Part shown: positions 19,361-27,693 of the stretch, piece by piece
How the letters are laid out: each line of letters starts with the position of its first letter
Position numbering within the stretch: the stretch's first letter is position 1
Source of the DNA: Flaviflexus ciconiae
GTDB lineage: Bacteria; Actinomycetota; Actinomycetes; Actinomycetales; Actinomycetaceae
Length of the DNA: 64,000 nt
Direction of reading: 5' to 3'
NCBI RefSeq assembly: GCF_003971195.1
Contig: NZ_CP034593.1
Location: 2,170,001 to 2,234,000, forward strand
The notes under the pieces: model-generated
Database searches by the model: none
What the model was told of the DNA's origin: nothing
Seen by the model: only the letters and a program-made list of their open reading frames with translations
Made by a program: the position numbers and the translations under genes

Positions 19361-19433
19361 GGGGCTATGGCGCAATTGGTAGCGCATCTGCTTTGCAAGC
19401 AGAGGGTTCGGGGTTCGAGTCCCCGTGGCTCCA
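19361..19433 (+). tRNA. tRNA-Ala (TGC anticodon)
   Basis: 73 nt. The acceptor GGGGCTA pairs with TGGCTCC (with wobble), the anticodon stem TCTGC/GCAGA encloses TGC at 19394-19396, and the T arm CGGGGTTCGAGTCCCCG is perfect. The CCA end is not encoded. Confidence 0.97.
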
Positions 19434-19440
19434 CAAGGAA

Positions 19441-19470
19441 CGCGGCACGACAGTGCCGCGTTTTACTTTT
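19441..19470 (+). terminator. Rho-independent terminator after tRNA-Ala
   Basis: CGCGGCAC (19441-19448) and GTGCCGCG (19453-19460) form an 8-bp GC stem with a 4-base loop, followed directly by TTTTACTTTT. Confidence 0.9.
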
Positions 19471-20015
19471 CCCACAAGAACATCCGCCTTCTCCGAATGT
19501 TGACCTGGCTCATTTAGTCAGACACTTTGACACACCACTGGACCTGGGCCGGACCAAGCAGATTCTGGGTATAACAGCCTTCGGCACTTGTCATTCTTCG
19601 AGGGTGTCTACACGCGATAGATTCAGCTGAAAACTGGGGCACCAAGTCGGCATTTGCGCGCGGCTCCAGATCAATAAATCTGAGTCTTAGGTGTCGTTAC
19701 CGCAGAAATAGCGCCCGTCAGCTCGTTGCGTACGGCGATAAAGGTTTCGGTGTCATTACCAGAATGTCCGACATTCGTAACAAGACGTGAGTTCCACCGT
19801 GACTTTCAGGATGAGGGAGACCGGCAATAATCGGTTGATGGAGAACCGTCGAATCGAGACACTAAGCAAACTGTGTAGGTCACCTTAGTCGGACATTTTT
19901 GATTGCCAACCCGATACTAAAGATTGCGGTCAGAGCGGTACTGCTCAAGGCGGCACCTTCTGTCGCCGGGTACTCGATGTCCGTGGGTGAGGGAGTTTAG
20001 ATAGTAATGAAAAGA
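19471..20015. other. Intergenic stretch without a recognisable gene
   Basis: About 545 bp with stops in all frames and no family match by eye. Related short motifs recur: TTAGTCAGACACTTTGA at 19514, the palindrome GAATGTCCGACATTC at 19762-19776, and TTAGTCGGACATTTTTGA at 19885. They might be remains of a mobile element's ends, but no transposase fragment is visible. Confidence 0.5.
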
Positions 20016-20044
20016 AGGCCGGCCCCGATCATTGGGGCCGGCCT
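20016..20044 (-). terminator. Terminator of the aldo/keto reductase locus
   Basis: AGGCCGGCCCC (20016-20026) pairs perfectly with GGGGCCGGCCT (20034-20044). Read on the minus strand it is followed by TCTTTTC, a partial U-tract. It lies about 40 bp after the stop of the minus-strand pseudogene. Confidence 0.8.
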
Positions 20045-20082
20045 CATGGAACCTCTGTATAGGACAGGGGTACTAGATCTCG

Positions 20083-21024
20083 TTAGGCGAAGACCTTCGA
20101 GACGGAATCAAGCTTCTCGAACTCTGCCTCGGTGAGCTTTTGGTCCTTGGCTGCAACGATTGCGGGCAGCTGCTCGGGGGTGGACGCGGAGACAATCGGA
20201 GCAGTCACACCGCGTGTCAGGAGCCAGGCTAGAGCAACGGACGTGGGCTCTGCCGAGTGTGCGTCTGCAACCTCAACGAGTGCATCAATGACCTTGAGAG
20301 CATCGTCGGTCAGGAGATCCGTTGCGAAGATTGCACGGGCCTTACCCTCGAAATCCTCCCGGGCGCGGTACTTGCCGGTGAGAACACCCGAAGCGAGGGA
20401 GAAGTATGAGAAAACTGCCGCATCGTATTCGCGAGCGATCGGGGCGAATTCCTCTTCGAAGTTCTTGCGGTTAATGAGGTTGTAAGCGGGCTGGATAGCA
20501 ACCGGAAGGGTCAGGCCCTCGCGGGTAGCGACCTTGAACCATTCCTTCATGCGCTCGCCGGTGTAGTTCGAGAGGGCGATGTGGCGAACACGGCCGGACT
20601 GGACGAGCTCGTGTGCGTGCTTGACCTGGCCCTCAATGGAGACGGTCTCGTCGTCATAGTGCGCATAGTAGATATCGATGTAATCGGTTTGGAGGCGAGC
20701 AAGGGAGTCGTTGAGCGCTGCTTCAACGTTTTCGCGGCCGAGGCCCTTGCGTGTGGCAAGGCCGCCACCCTTCGTGGCGATGATGACCTTGTCTCGGTTG
20801 CCGCGTTCCTTCATCCATTCACCAAGAATTGTCTCCGAGGTGCCTCCGGGGCTGGTCTCCGATCACTCCGAGTACGAGTCGGCGGTGTTGATGAAGTTAC
20901 CGCCGGCCTCAACAAATGTGTCAAGAACCGCGAAGCTCTATTCGCAATCGGACGTCCACCCGAAAGTGTTACCGCCAAGGTTGATTGGGAAGATATCGAT
21001 ATTGGTGCGGGGAATGGTGGTCGC
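20083..21024 (-). pseudogene. Aldo/keto reductase pseudogene (two nonsense codons, lost start)
   Basis: The intact 3' part (from ATG 20814, 243 codons) reads as an AKR of the YajO/Tas type (DKVIIATKGGG, LQTDYIDIYYAHYDD, SYFSLASGVLTGKYR). Upstream, the same frame continues with clear AKR sequence (TNIDIFPINLGGNTFGW, VLDTFVEAGGNFINTADSYSE), interrupted by TAG at 20938-20940 and TGA at 20863-20865. The expected start after an AGGAGG (21030-21035) is GCG at 21022-21024. These are substitutions, not indels. A shortened protein from 20814 would lack the catalytic Asp/Tyr region, so I call it a pseudogene. Confidence 0.85.
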
Positions 21025-21108
21025 AGAGTCCTCCTGGCCATGTTTGTATGGACAAAACTTGAATGACAAGGCTTAATATTTTCCTCTAGAACCAACCATA
21101 GAAGAACT

Positions 21109-21126
21109 TACTTGCCGTGCCAAGTA
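21109..21126. promoter_or_regulatory. Candidate MarR operator
   Basis: TACTTG-CCGTGC-CAAGTA: a perfect 6-bp inverted repeat with a 6-base spacer (18 bp), in the divergent space between the aldo/keto reductase and the marR-type gene, 40 bp before the latter's start. Size and position fit a MarR-family dimer site; binding is inferred. Confidence 0.5.
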
Positions 21127-21165
21127 TATGCTTGTTGTGGAAACTGTTTTGCGTAGAATGGGGGC

Positions 21166-21654
21166 ATGGCAGACAGCAATCAGGCCCAGTGGCTTGCCGA
21201 AAATGAAGACGAGGCATGGCGTTCCCTGTGGGCGCTCATGACCTGGCTGCCCGTGCGCCTCGATGCTCAGCTCGAGGAAGATGCAGGACTGAGCCTCGCT
21301 GAATACCACGCACTTTCGCAGATCTCTGAAGCTCCTGATCGACAAATTCGCCTCAGCGAACTGGCGAAGAATACGAACATGACGCTTTCGCACCTGTCGC
21401 GGGTGATCTCCCGGATGGAGAAGGCAGGATGGGTGGAGCGCAAGCCCGATCCGACAGATCGGCGAGCAACAATTGGTTCGCTGACCGAAGAGGGCTGGAA
21501 TAAGGTCACCGATTCGGCTCCTGCGCACGTTGCCACGGTGCGATCGGTGATTTTTGACCTGCTTGACGATGAGCAGATTGCCGCACTCCGGGAGACCTCA
21601 TTGATCATCGCTAATGCTGTCGCACCGGCACGCAAGCCCCCTCAAAACGATTGA
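21166..21654 (+). CDS. MarR family transcriptional regulator
   Basis: 162 aa. A winged helix-turn-helix runs through the middle (IRLSELAKNTNMTLSHLSRVISRMEKAGWVERKPDPTDRRATIGSLTEEGW), with the DxR wing motif characteristic of MarR. N- and C-terminal helices form the dimer interface. Divergent from the aldo/keto reductase pseudogene, which is probably its former target; regulators of this kind often control adjacent oxidoreductases. The effector is unknown. Confidence 0.9.
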   Translation: MADSNQAQWLAENEDEAWRSLWALMTWLPVRLDAQLEEDAGLSLAEYHALSQISEAPDRQIRLSELAKNTNMTLSHLSRVISRMEKAGWVERKPDPTDRRATIGSLTEEGWNKVTDSAPAHVATVRSVIFDLLDDEQIAALRETSLIIANAVAPARKPPQND

Positions 21655-21981
21655 GCATCCGCGCGGGATCATGCTGGAGCTTTACTTGCTGCTCCAAGAG
21701 AATATGCGTGCGAAATGGGCGGATGTCCCGACCCGTCCAATTTGACGATGTTATGACAGCGTTTACTATCATGCGGAAATTCTGGCTCCCGAGGTGAGGA
21801 ATAACAACGCGCGGTATGGGACGAGTTTCTCCCCGACGTGCATGCAAACCTTCGACCCGCAGGGGCACGCCGCTATGTCAAGATTTTGTAACATATCTTC
21901 CTTTAGTGAGGTAAAGTACACTGATATCTTTCTAAATCGATAAAATGGCTGGCACTGGCGTCGACCAAGTGAGGACAGCAC
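21655..21981. other. Intergenic region upstream of the osmoprotectant importer
   Basis: 327 bp with no supportable gene. The last 100 bp are AT-rich (TTTTGTAACATATCTTCC ... AAAGTACACTGATATC), a likely promoter area for the four-gene importer. No riboswitch fold is recognisable. Confidence 0.5.
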
Positions 21982-22794
21982 ATGATCCGGTTCCAAGAAG
22001 TAGGAAAAACATACCCGGATGGCACAATAGCGGTTGAGAACTTCTCTTACGAGGTTCGAGAGGGCCGGATTGTTGCGCTTGTTGGCGCCTCTGGCTCGGG
22101 TAAGACGACGCTCCTTCGGATGGTCAACCGCATGGTGGAGCCAACCAGCGGATCCGTCTGGGTTGATGGTCGTAACGTTTCTGACGTTGATAGAGTGCAA
22201 CTGCGACGCTCGATTGGTTACGTGTTGCAGGCGGGCGGGCTTCTACCGCACCGCACCATCATCGACAACGTCGCAACCGTTCCCCTTCTGAACGGTGAAC
22301 CGAAGAAGAAGGCCCGAAGGGCCGCTGAGGAACTGCTTGAACGAGTTGGGCTCGAAGTTGGGATGGGGAAGAGATATCCGGCCCAGCTCTCCGGTGGCCA
22401 GCAGCAACGAGTTGGCGTAGCAAGGGCATTGGCTGCAGATCCCAAGGTACTTCTCATGGATGAGCCGTTTGGGGCTGTTGACCCGATCGTGCGAAAGGAA
22501 CTGCAGGTCGAACTGCGCCGCCTCCAAGCCGAGCTGGGGAAGACCGTTATCCTCGTGACCCACGACGTCGATGAAGCCTTCAACGTGGGTCACGATGTTG
22601 TTCTTCTAGCCAAGGGCGGGGAGATCGTCCAGTCCGGGACGCCCGAAGAGATCCTGTCATCGCCGAAGGATCAGTATGTTCGCCAATTCATTGGCGCAGA
22701 TCGTGCGGAACGACAGTTCACGATTGAAGAGATTAACGGGCAGCGCCTTATTTTCGATGGCGATGGTCGTCCGGCCGGGATTCTGCAACAGTGA
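21982..22794 (+). CDS. Osmoprotectant-type ABC transporter ATP-binding protein
   Basis: 270 aa ATPase subunit of a betaine/carnitine/choline-type (OpuC/Osm) importer. Walker A is GASGSGKTT (about 35-43), signature LSGGQQQR, Walker B VLLMDEP and H-loop VTHD. The N-terminal IRFQEVGKTYPDGTIAVENF and the Q-loop YVLQAGGLLPHRT fit the ProV/OpuCA group, but the CBS domains found in many members are absent; a short tail follows the ATPase. First gene of a four-gene operon, overlapping the next by 4 bp. Confidence 0.92.
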   Translation: MIRFQEVGKTYPDGTIAVENFSYEVREGRIVALVGASGSGKTTLLRMVNRMVEPTSGSVWVDGRNVSDVDRVQLRRSIGYVLQAGGLLPHRTIIDNVATVPLLNGEPKKKARRAAEELLERVGLEVGMGKRYPAQLSGGQQQRVGVARALAADPKVLLMDEPFGAVDPIVRKELQVELRRLQAELGKTVILVTHDVDEAFNVGHDVVLLAKGGEIVQSGTPEEILSSPKDQYVRQFIGADRAERQFTIEEINGQRLIFDGDGRPAGILQQ

Positions 22795-23447
22795 CCTGGC
22801 TGTCCCACTCCTGGCGAAACGTCCTCGAGCTCCTGCTCGTGCACCTCAGCATTGCCGTTCCGGCAATCATCATTGCCACGCTTATTGCTATACCGATAGG
22901 CAGATTCGCATACAGGTTCCCGCGCGTTGGCGGGCCGGTCCTGTCCGCCTCCACCCTCCTGTATGCCATCCCGGCACTTCCCATGCTCATCATCATCCCG
23001 GTGATCTTCTCTACCAGCTTGCGGTCCGCCACAACCATCATCATCGCCCTTATTGCCTACGGTGTGGCGCTCCTCGTGCGTAGCGCGGCCGATGGTTTTG
23101 CAGCAGTCGATCGCAGTATCCGTGAAAGCGCCATGGCGATCGGGTACTCAAAACGGCAGATGCTGTGGAAGGTGGACTTGCCGCTGGCAACGCCCGTCAT
23201 CATCTCAGGCATTCGGGTTGTCACAGTCAGCACCGTCGGACTGACAACCATCGGTGCGCTTGTTGGTATATCGAATCTGGGTAGCCTCTTCACCGATGGA
23301 TTCCAGCGGGGTATTCCCGCCGAGGTCATCACAGGTATCGTTCTTACCGTTGCCGTTGCTCTTCTTCTCGACGGCATCGTTCAGCTGATCGGACGGCTAC
23401 TCACCCCGTGGGTCCATGCAGCGGCACCAAAGGGGGTGGGCGCGTGA
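22791..23447 (+). CDS. Osmoprotectant-type ABC transporter permease 1
   Basis: 218 aa with about six membrane helices and the BPD_transp_1 coupling loop (ESAMAIGYSKRQMLWKVDLPLATPVIISGIR). Family of OpuCB/OsmW. Its start overlaps the ATPase gene and its stop overlaps the second permease, so all subunits are translated as one unit. Confidence 0.9.
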   Translation: MTWLSHSWRNVLELLLVHLSIAVPAIIIATLIAIPIGRFAYRFPRVGGPVLSASTLLYAIPALPMLIIIPVIFSTSLRSATTIIIALIAYGVALLVRSAADGFAAVDRSIRESAMAIGYSKRQMLWKVDLPLATPVIISGIRVVTVSTVGLTTIGALVGISNLGSLFTDGFQRGIPAEVITGIVLTVAVALLLDGIVQLIGRLLTPWVHAAAPKGVGA

Positions 23448-24133
23448 ACATCATTGACGACACTTTTGCCTGGCTCTCCGACCCCAGCCGCTGGTCGGGG
23501 GACGGAAGTATTCCCCAACGTCTCCTCGAGCACGTCGGTGTCACCCTTCTTGTCATTCTGATCGCAGGCCTCCTGGCCATCCCCGCCGGCATCGCTATCG
23601 GCCACACCCGCCGTGGTAAAGCTTTCGTCATTAGCTTTGCTGGTGCGATGAGGGCAATTCCCTCCCTCGGTCTTCTTACTCTCGTTGGTATCTGGGTGGG
23701 TATTGGCCTCGAGGCACCGATCGTTACCCTCGTTGTTCTCGCGATCCCCTCTCTGCTAGCCGGTGCCTACTCGGGGATTGAATCGGTCGATGCTTTGACC
23801 GTTGACGCTGCTCGCGCGGTTGGCATGAGCGAAGGCCAGATCATTCGCAAGGTTGAGCTTCCAATCGCGGCCCCGGTCATCGTTGGTGGAATACGGGCAG
23901 CAATCCTTCAGGTCGTTGCAACAGCCACCCTTGCGGCCTACGTGTCGGATTACGGGCTTGGCAGATTTGTGTTCTCCGGTCTCAAGGGCGGCGACTATTC
24001 GCCGATGCTTGGCGGTGCACTCCTTGTCACGGTCCTTGCCATCATTCTCGAAATTGTTCTTGCGTTCGTCCACCGGACGTCTCGCCACCTCTCATATCCG
24101 GCCGCACGGGCGGCCACGAAGGGAACACCATGA
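23444..24133 (+). CDS. Osmoprotectant-type ABC transporter permease 2
   Basis: 229 aa from GTG 23444 (VNIIDDTFAWLSD), overlapping the previous stop by 4 bp; the open frame extends 12 codons further left but those are inside the previous gene. Six or so membrane helices, coupling loop DAARAVGMSEGQIIRKVELPIAAPVIVGGIR. OpuCD/OsmY family. Pairs with permease 1 to form the channel. Confidence 0.9.
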   Translation: MNIIDDTFAWLSDPSRWSGDGSIPQRLLEHVGVTLLVILIAGLLAIPAGIAIGHTRRGKAFVISFAGAMRAIPSLGLLTLVGIWVGIGLEAPIVTLVVLAIPSLLAGAYSGIESVDALTVDAARAVGMSEGQIIRKVELPIAAPVIVGGIRAAILQVVATATLAAYVSDYGLGRFVFSGLKGGDYSPMLGGALLVTVLAIILEIVLAFVHRTSRHLSYPAARAATKGTP

Positions 24134-25035
24134 AACGCACAATCGCACTACTCGCCGTAGCGGGCTTGGGCTTGGCGGCCTGTTCGAACGACGATCCGCT
24201 CAGCGAAGACAACGGAGGGAATGGGGGAAGCGGTGAAGCGATCGTTATCGGCTCCCAGGACTACTACTCCAACGAGATTATCGCTGAAATCTACGCGCAG
24301 GCCCTCGAAGCCGAAGGATACGAGGTGGAACGTGACTACCGCATCGGCCAGCGCGAAGCCTACGTTCCCGAGATCGAAGATGGAAGCATTGACCTGTTCC
24401 CCGAATACACGGGACCACTGTTGCGGTACTGGGAGGGTGAAACCGAGGTCCGGGAGGCTGATGCTGTCTACGACGAGCTCGTTGACACTGCCCCCGAGGG
24501 ACTCCGCGTCCTGGAGTACTCACCGGCAACCGACCAGGATGCCTATGTCGTCACGGCTGAATTCGCAGAAGAGTGGGGACTGGAAAGTCTCGACGATCTC
24601 AAGAACGTCGACACGCAGATCACAGTCGGAGCGAACTCGGAGCTCGAAACCCGCCCGAACGGACCGCAGGGTCTCCTCGAGGTATACGACGTTGAAGTTG
24701 GGTTCACTCCCATCGAAGACGGTGGTGGACAGCTAACCGTCAATGCTCTCAAGGACAACGATATTCAGATGGCGATTATCTACACCGCCGACCCGCGCAT
24801 TGCGGATCCTGAACTGGTCGTTCTTGAAGACCCGCAGAGCCTCTTCCTCGCATCGCATGTTGTTCCGCTTGCCTCGGAGAACATAGATGAACAGGCTGAG
24901 GAAATCATTAACAGCATCAGTGCCGCCATGGAGCCCGAGGACCTTGTTGCCCTCAATATCCGATCGGCGGAAGAACAGCTTCCTGCCGAGACTATCGCCT
25001 CCGACTGGCTCACCGAAGAGGGTCTTGTTGAGTAA
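24130..25035 (+). CDS. Osmoprotectant-type substrate-binding lipoprotein
   Basis: 301 aa. The signal peptide ends in the lipobox LGLAAC with Cys18 as the lipidated residue. The mature protein is an OpuAC-type two-lobed binding protein (AIVIGSQDYYSNEIIAEIYAQALEAEGYEV; DLFPEYTGPLLRYW; LKDNDIQMAIIYTADPRI). Ligand is likely glycine betaine, choline, carnitine or a related quaternary amine; the exact one cannot be read from sequence. Last gene of the operon. Confidence 0.9.
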   Translation: MKRTIALLAVAGLGLAACSNDDPLSEDNGGNGGSGEAIVIGSQDYYSNEIIAEIYAQALEAEGYEVERDYRIGQREAYVPEIEDGSIDLFPEYTGPLLRYWEGETEVREADAVYDELVDTAPEGLRVLEYSPATDQDAYVVTAEFAEEWGLESLDDLKNVDTQITVGANSELETRPNGPQGLLEVYDVEVGFTPIEDGGGQLTVNALKDNDIQMAIIYTADPRIADPELVVLEDPQSLFLASHVVPLASENIDEQAEEIINSISAAMEPEDLVALNIRSAEEQLPAETIASDWLTEEGLVE

Positions 25036-25138
25036 AGTCCTTCCGTAAGCGCAATCCCAGCCGGGGCTAACGCCGATGTCCTCTGAATAAGGACCGGGCG
25101 AAAACCCGGCGCAAGTAAAACTACTTTTGACACAAAAA

Positions 25139-25174
25139 CTGAGGGTCCAGAAGCAAATGCTCCTGGACCCTCAG
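25139..25174 (-). terminator. Terminator between the importer operon and the convergent gene
   Basis: CTGAGGGTCCAG (25139-25150) pairs perfectly with CTGGACCCTCAG (25163-25174). On the minus strand it is followed by TTTTTGTG, so it mainly ends the gene at 25237-26010. A smaller hairpin, CCGGG/CCCGG, lies at about 25094-25108. Confidence 0.85.
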
Positions 25175-25236
25175 CCAATCTCAGCGGGGATTACCCCGCG
25201 TGGACACTACCCAGTGCGGATAGCACCCAGAACGGA

Positions 25237-26010
25237 CTACTTGGTGTCCGGCTTACCGAGGTCGGAATCCTTGTCAGACTGGGCTAGGCCAGCCTGCTCG
25301 GCAGCCTCAGCCTCGTTGAGCGACGGCTTGTCCACCTTCTCGTCAACCACCGGGTCGGCAACCTGTGCCTGTGCGTCAGCAAGCGGATCAACCGTTGCCT
25401 TCTCGCCCGATGCTACGGCCTGAGCGGCAGCGTCCTCAGCGGCGATGTCCTCCCAGTACGCCTCTGCCCACGGGTCCTCAATCGGCTGGTTGCGCTTCCA
25501 AATGAAGTAGCCAATACCGGCAGTGGCAGCGCCAACGACCAGCCAGCCGAACTTACGGCTCTTCTTCTTCGGAGCCGGGGGCGGAGTCTGCAGGGCCTTC
25601 GAGGTCGCCCCGGACACGGCTACGGCCTTGTCCTTGAGGCTGGAATCCTTGCCGGCCTCTTCGCGGGCAGCATCAGCGGCGGCCTGGACGCGGGGCCGGA
25701 CATCGTGCTCCCAGCGGTCCACTGCAGTCTCCGTGAGCTCCTGGGCCTTACGGGATGCGGACTCAATGTGGGGAGCGGCCCACTTTGCGCCCTGGTCTGC
25801 GTACTGCTTCGCCTGCTTACCGGCCTTGTGTGCATAAACGTTGGCCTCGGTGGTTGCCTTTTCGGCGAGATGCTTTGCACTCTCACCGAAAGTGCCTGCA
25901 CGGGAGCCAATCAGGTTTGCCCATTCGCCAGCCTGGCGGCCGAGCACATCTCCGAGCTCGCTGGTCTGGGACTTGGCCAGGTCAGGTGCGGTCTTCTTCT
26001 TGCCGAACAT
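25237..26010 (-). CDS. Actinobacterial single-pass membrane protein, long helical N-terminus
   Basis: 257 aa, not firmly recognised; resembles DUF5324-type proteins near ppiA in other actinobacteria. Starts MFGKKK. Residues 10-130 are Ala/Lys/Glu-rich and predicted helical (HLAEKATTEANVYAHKAGKQAKQYADQG), apolipoprotein- or LEA-like in composition. A single membrane helix (FGWLVVGAATAGIGYFIW) lies about residues 153-170, followed by the conserved-looking PIEDPWAEAYWED and an acidic tail. It is divergent from ppiA. Function unknown. Confidence 0.7.
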   Translation of the reverse strand: MFGKKKTAPDLAKSQTSELGDVLGRQAGEWANLIGSRAGTFGESAKHLAEKATTEANVYAHKAGKQAKQYADQGAKWAAPHIESASRKAQELTETAVDRWEHDVRPRVQAAADAAREEAGKDSSLKDKAVAVSGATSKALQTPPPAPKKKSRKFGWLVVGAATAGIGYFIWKRNQPIEDPWAEAYWEDIAAEDAAAQAVASGEKATVDPLADAQAQVADPVVDEKVDKPSLNEAEAAEQAGLAQSDKDSDLGKPDTK

Positions 26011-26179
26011 TCGACACCTCCATATGGATAAAACTATCGTTACGAAGTCTATCTTCCCATCTTGGGCGTTCGCTTGGGTTGAGAATCATCTTTTGCGAAA
26101 TACGCCGATGGCGCAAGGAATGGAGGCTCGGACGGGAAGCTGTTGGGCGAAGGCAAAGGTTAGTGCGAAGATAGGGAGC

Positions 26180-26701
26180 ATGGAAGCAACACTGCATACG
26201 AACCATGGCGATATTGTCGTCGAACTGTACCCCAACCACGCACCGGCAACGGTCGCTAACTTTACCGAGCTTGCCACGGGTGAGCGCGAGTGGCAGAACC
26301 CGGCCACGGGTGAGCGCACCTCGGAGCCCCTCTACAACGGAGTGGTCTTCCACCGCATCATCCCCGGCTTCATGATCCAGGGTGGCGACCCGCTTGGCAC
26401 CGGAACCGGCGGCCCCGGCTACAACTTTGATGACGAGATCCACCCGGAGCTTTCGTTCACCGAGCCCTACATTCTTGCCATGGCAAACGCCGGCAAGGTT
26501 GGCGGCCGCGGCACGAACGGCTCCCAGTTCTTCATCACCGTTGCCCCGACCACCTGGCTCCAGGGCAAGCACACCATCTTTGGCCGCGTGGCTGATGATG
26601 CCTCGAAGAAGGTTGTTGACGAGATCGCAGCCGTGGCGACGAACCCCATGGATCGTCCCCTCGAAGATGTCGTTATTAACTCCATTTCCGTCTCGGCATG
26701 A
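26180..26701 (+). CDS. ppiA: Peptidyl-prolyl cis-trans isomerase, cyclophilin type
   Basis: 173 aa from ATG 26180 (MEATLHTNHGDIVVELYP), the normal N-terminus for a cytoplasmic cyclophilin; the open frame extends further left but without family similarity. The catalytic arginine is in FHRIIPGFMIQGGDP and the substrate-binding NGSQFFIT motif is present. No signal peptide. Overlaps the rhomboid gene by 4 bp. Confidence 0.95.
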   Translation: MEATLHTNHGDIVVELYPNHAPATVANFTELATGEREWQNPATGERTSEPLYNGVVFHRIIPGFMIQGGDPLGTGTGGPGYNFDDEIHPELSFTEPYILAMANAGKVGGRGTNGSQFFITVAPTTWLQGKHTIFGRVADDASKKVVDEIAAVATNPMDRPLEDVVINSISVSA

Positions 26702-27384
26702 GTGAGTATCCGGATCCGGTGCCGGCAGGTCCACCGCCGGATCCGGATCGTCGCCGACGTCTTAAGAGACCGACCCCGTACGTCACGATCGGGATTATTG
26801 TCCTGTGTATCGGTGTCTACGGTGGCGGTCGGCTCTGGTCTGAGCTTGAATCAACCCTGATCTTTGCCCCGTGGCTGGGTGAGGATCAGCCATACAGGTT
26901 CCTCGGCTCCGCATTCTTACATGCGGACTTCTGGCACCTCATTTTCAACATGTATGCGCTGTGGCTCGTGGGCCAAGCGATCGAACCCGTCTTTGGCTGG
27001 TGGCGATTCACCTGCCTGTACGTTCTTTCCGCGATAGCGGGGAACGTCGCAGTGCTCGCCTTTGCGGACCCTACTGGGGCAAGCTGGGCAACGTTCGTTG
27101 TCGGAGCCTCCGGCGCTGTCTTTGGCCTCTTCGGAGCCCTATTCGCGCTCTCAAAGGGTCTGTCGCGAGATACGACTCCCCTTCTCGTCCTCCTGGGCAT
27201 TAACCTCATTCTCGGATTTGTGGTGGACGGAATCTCCTGGCAGTCCCATGTCGGTGGTTTGCTCGCCGGCCTGCTCATCGGTTACCTCTACACGAAGTCC
27301 CGGAGGACCTGGGCAAACGTCCTGGCAACGGTCCTCATTGCACTCGTTCTGGCTGGCATAACCTTCTACATCTACGCAACATGA
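26698..27384 (+). CDS. Rhomboid family intramembrane serine protease
   Basis: 228 aa with about six membrane helices. Catalytic Ser138 in GASGAVFG and His184 in SHVGG; the oxyanion-site HxxxxHxxxN motif is HADFWHLIFN (75-84). The N-terminus is Pro-rich and lacks the zinc-finger domain common to longer actinobacterial rhomboids. Cotranslated with ppiA, as in other actinobacteria. Substrate unknown. Confidence 0.93.
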   Translation: MSEYPDPVPAGPPPDPDRRRRLKRPTPYVTIGIIVLCIGVYGGGRLWSELESTLIFAPWLGEDQPYRFLGSAFLHADFWHLIFNMYALWLVGQAIEPVFGWWRFTCLYVLSAIAGNVAVLAFADPTGASWATFVVGASGAVFGLFGALFALSKGLSRDTTPLLVLLGINLILGFVVDGISWQSHVGGLLAGLLIGYLYTKSRRTWANVLATVLIALVLAGITFYIYAT

Positions 27385-27415
27385 ATCTGCTCGGATAACG
27401 ACTTAAGTCCTGAAA

Positions 27416-27442
27416 GCCGCCCTTCGGGGCGGTTCTTCTTTA
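27416..27442 (+). terminator. Terminator after ppiA-rhomboid
   Basis: CCGCCC (27417-27422), loop TTCG, GGGCGG (27427-27432), then TTCTTCTTT. A textbook tetraloop hairpin 30 bp after the rhomboid stop. Confidence 0.88.
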
Positions 27443-27693
27443 TCTCACTGTGAACAATTTTTCACACGTGGAAAAAGTTATCCACAGGTTTGTACACATC
27501 TGGGGATTATTTCCACGGCACGCATCGTCCTGATCGTTGAAATCTCGGATAACTACATCGATGTAGTTATCCACCTGTGGGTAACTTCTGTGGATAACTT
27601 CCTGCTTCTCCACAGCAGTGGATCAAATTGTGGGAAAGTTTCTGATGTGATAATTGGATTTCGCCCTGGGGACAGGTTTTGTTTACGAGAACT
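27443..27693. other. DnaA-box cluster between convergent genes
   Basis: No gene and no expected promoter, since rhomboid and MATE both end here. DnaA-box-like 9-mers: TTATCCACA 27478-27486 and TGTGGATAA 27589-27597 (both perfect consensus), TTATCCACC 27567-27575, TGTGGGTAA 27576-27584, TTCTCCACA 27606-27614 and TGTGGGAAA 27629-27637. Two of them abut a 26-bp palindrome. Placement in a promoter-free spot about 17 kb from oriC suggests a DnaA titration or reactivation site (inference). Confidence 0.65.
27547..27572. repeat. Perfect 26-bp palindrome within the DnaA-box cluster
   Basis: The half-site GGATAACTACATC (27547-27559) is followed at once by its exact reverse complement (27560-27572). 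The outer GGATAA/TTATCC are DnaA-box halves; the inner CTACATCGATGTAG looks like a regulator dyad. No loop, so as DNA it could cruciform or bind a symmetric protein. Confidence 0.85.
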
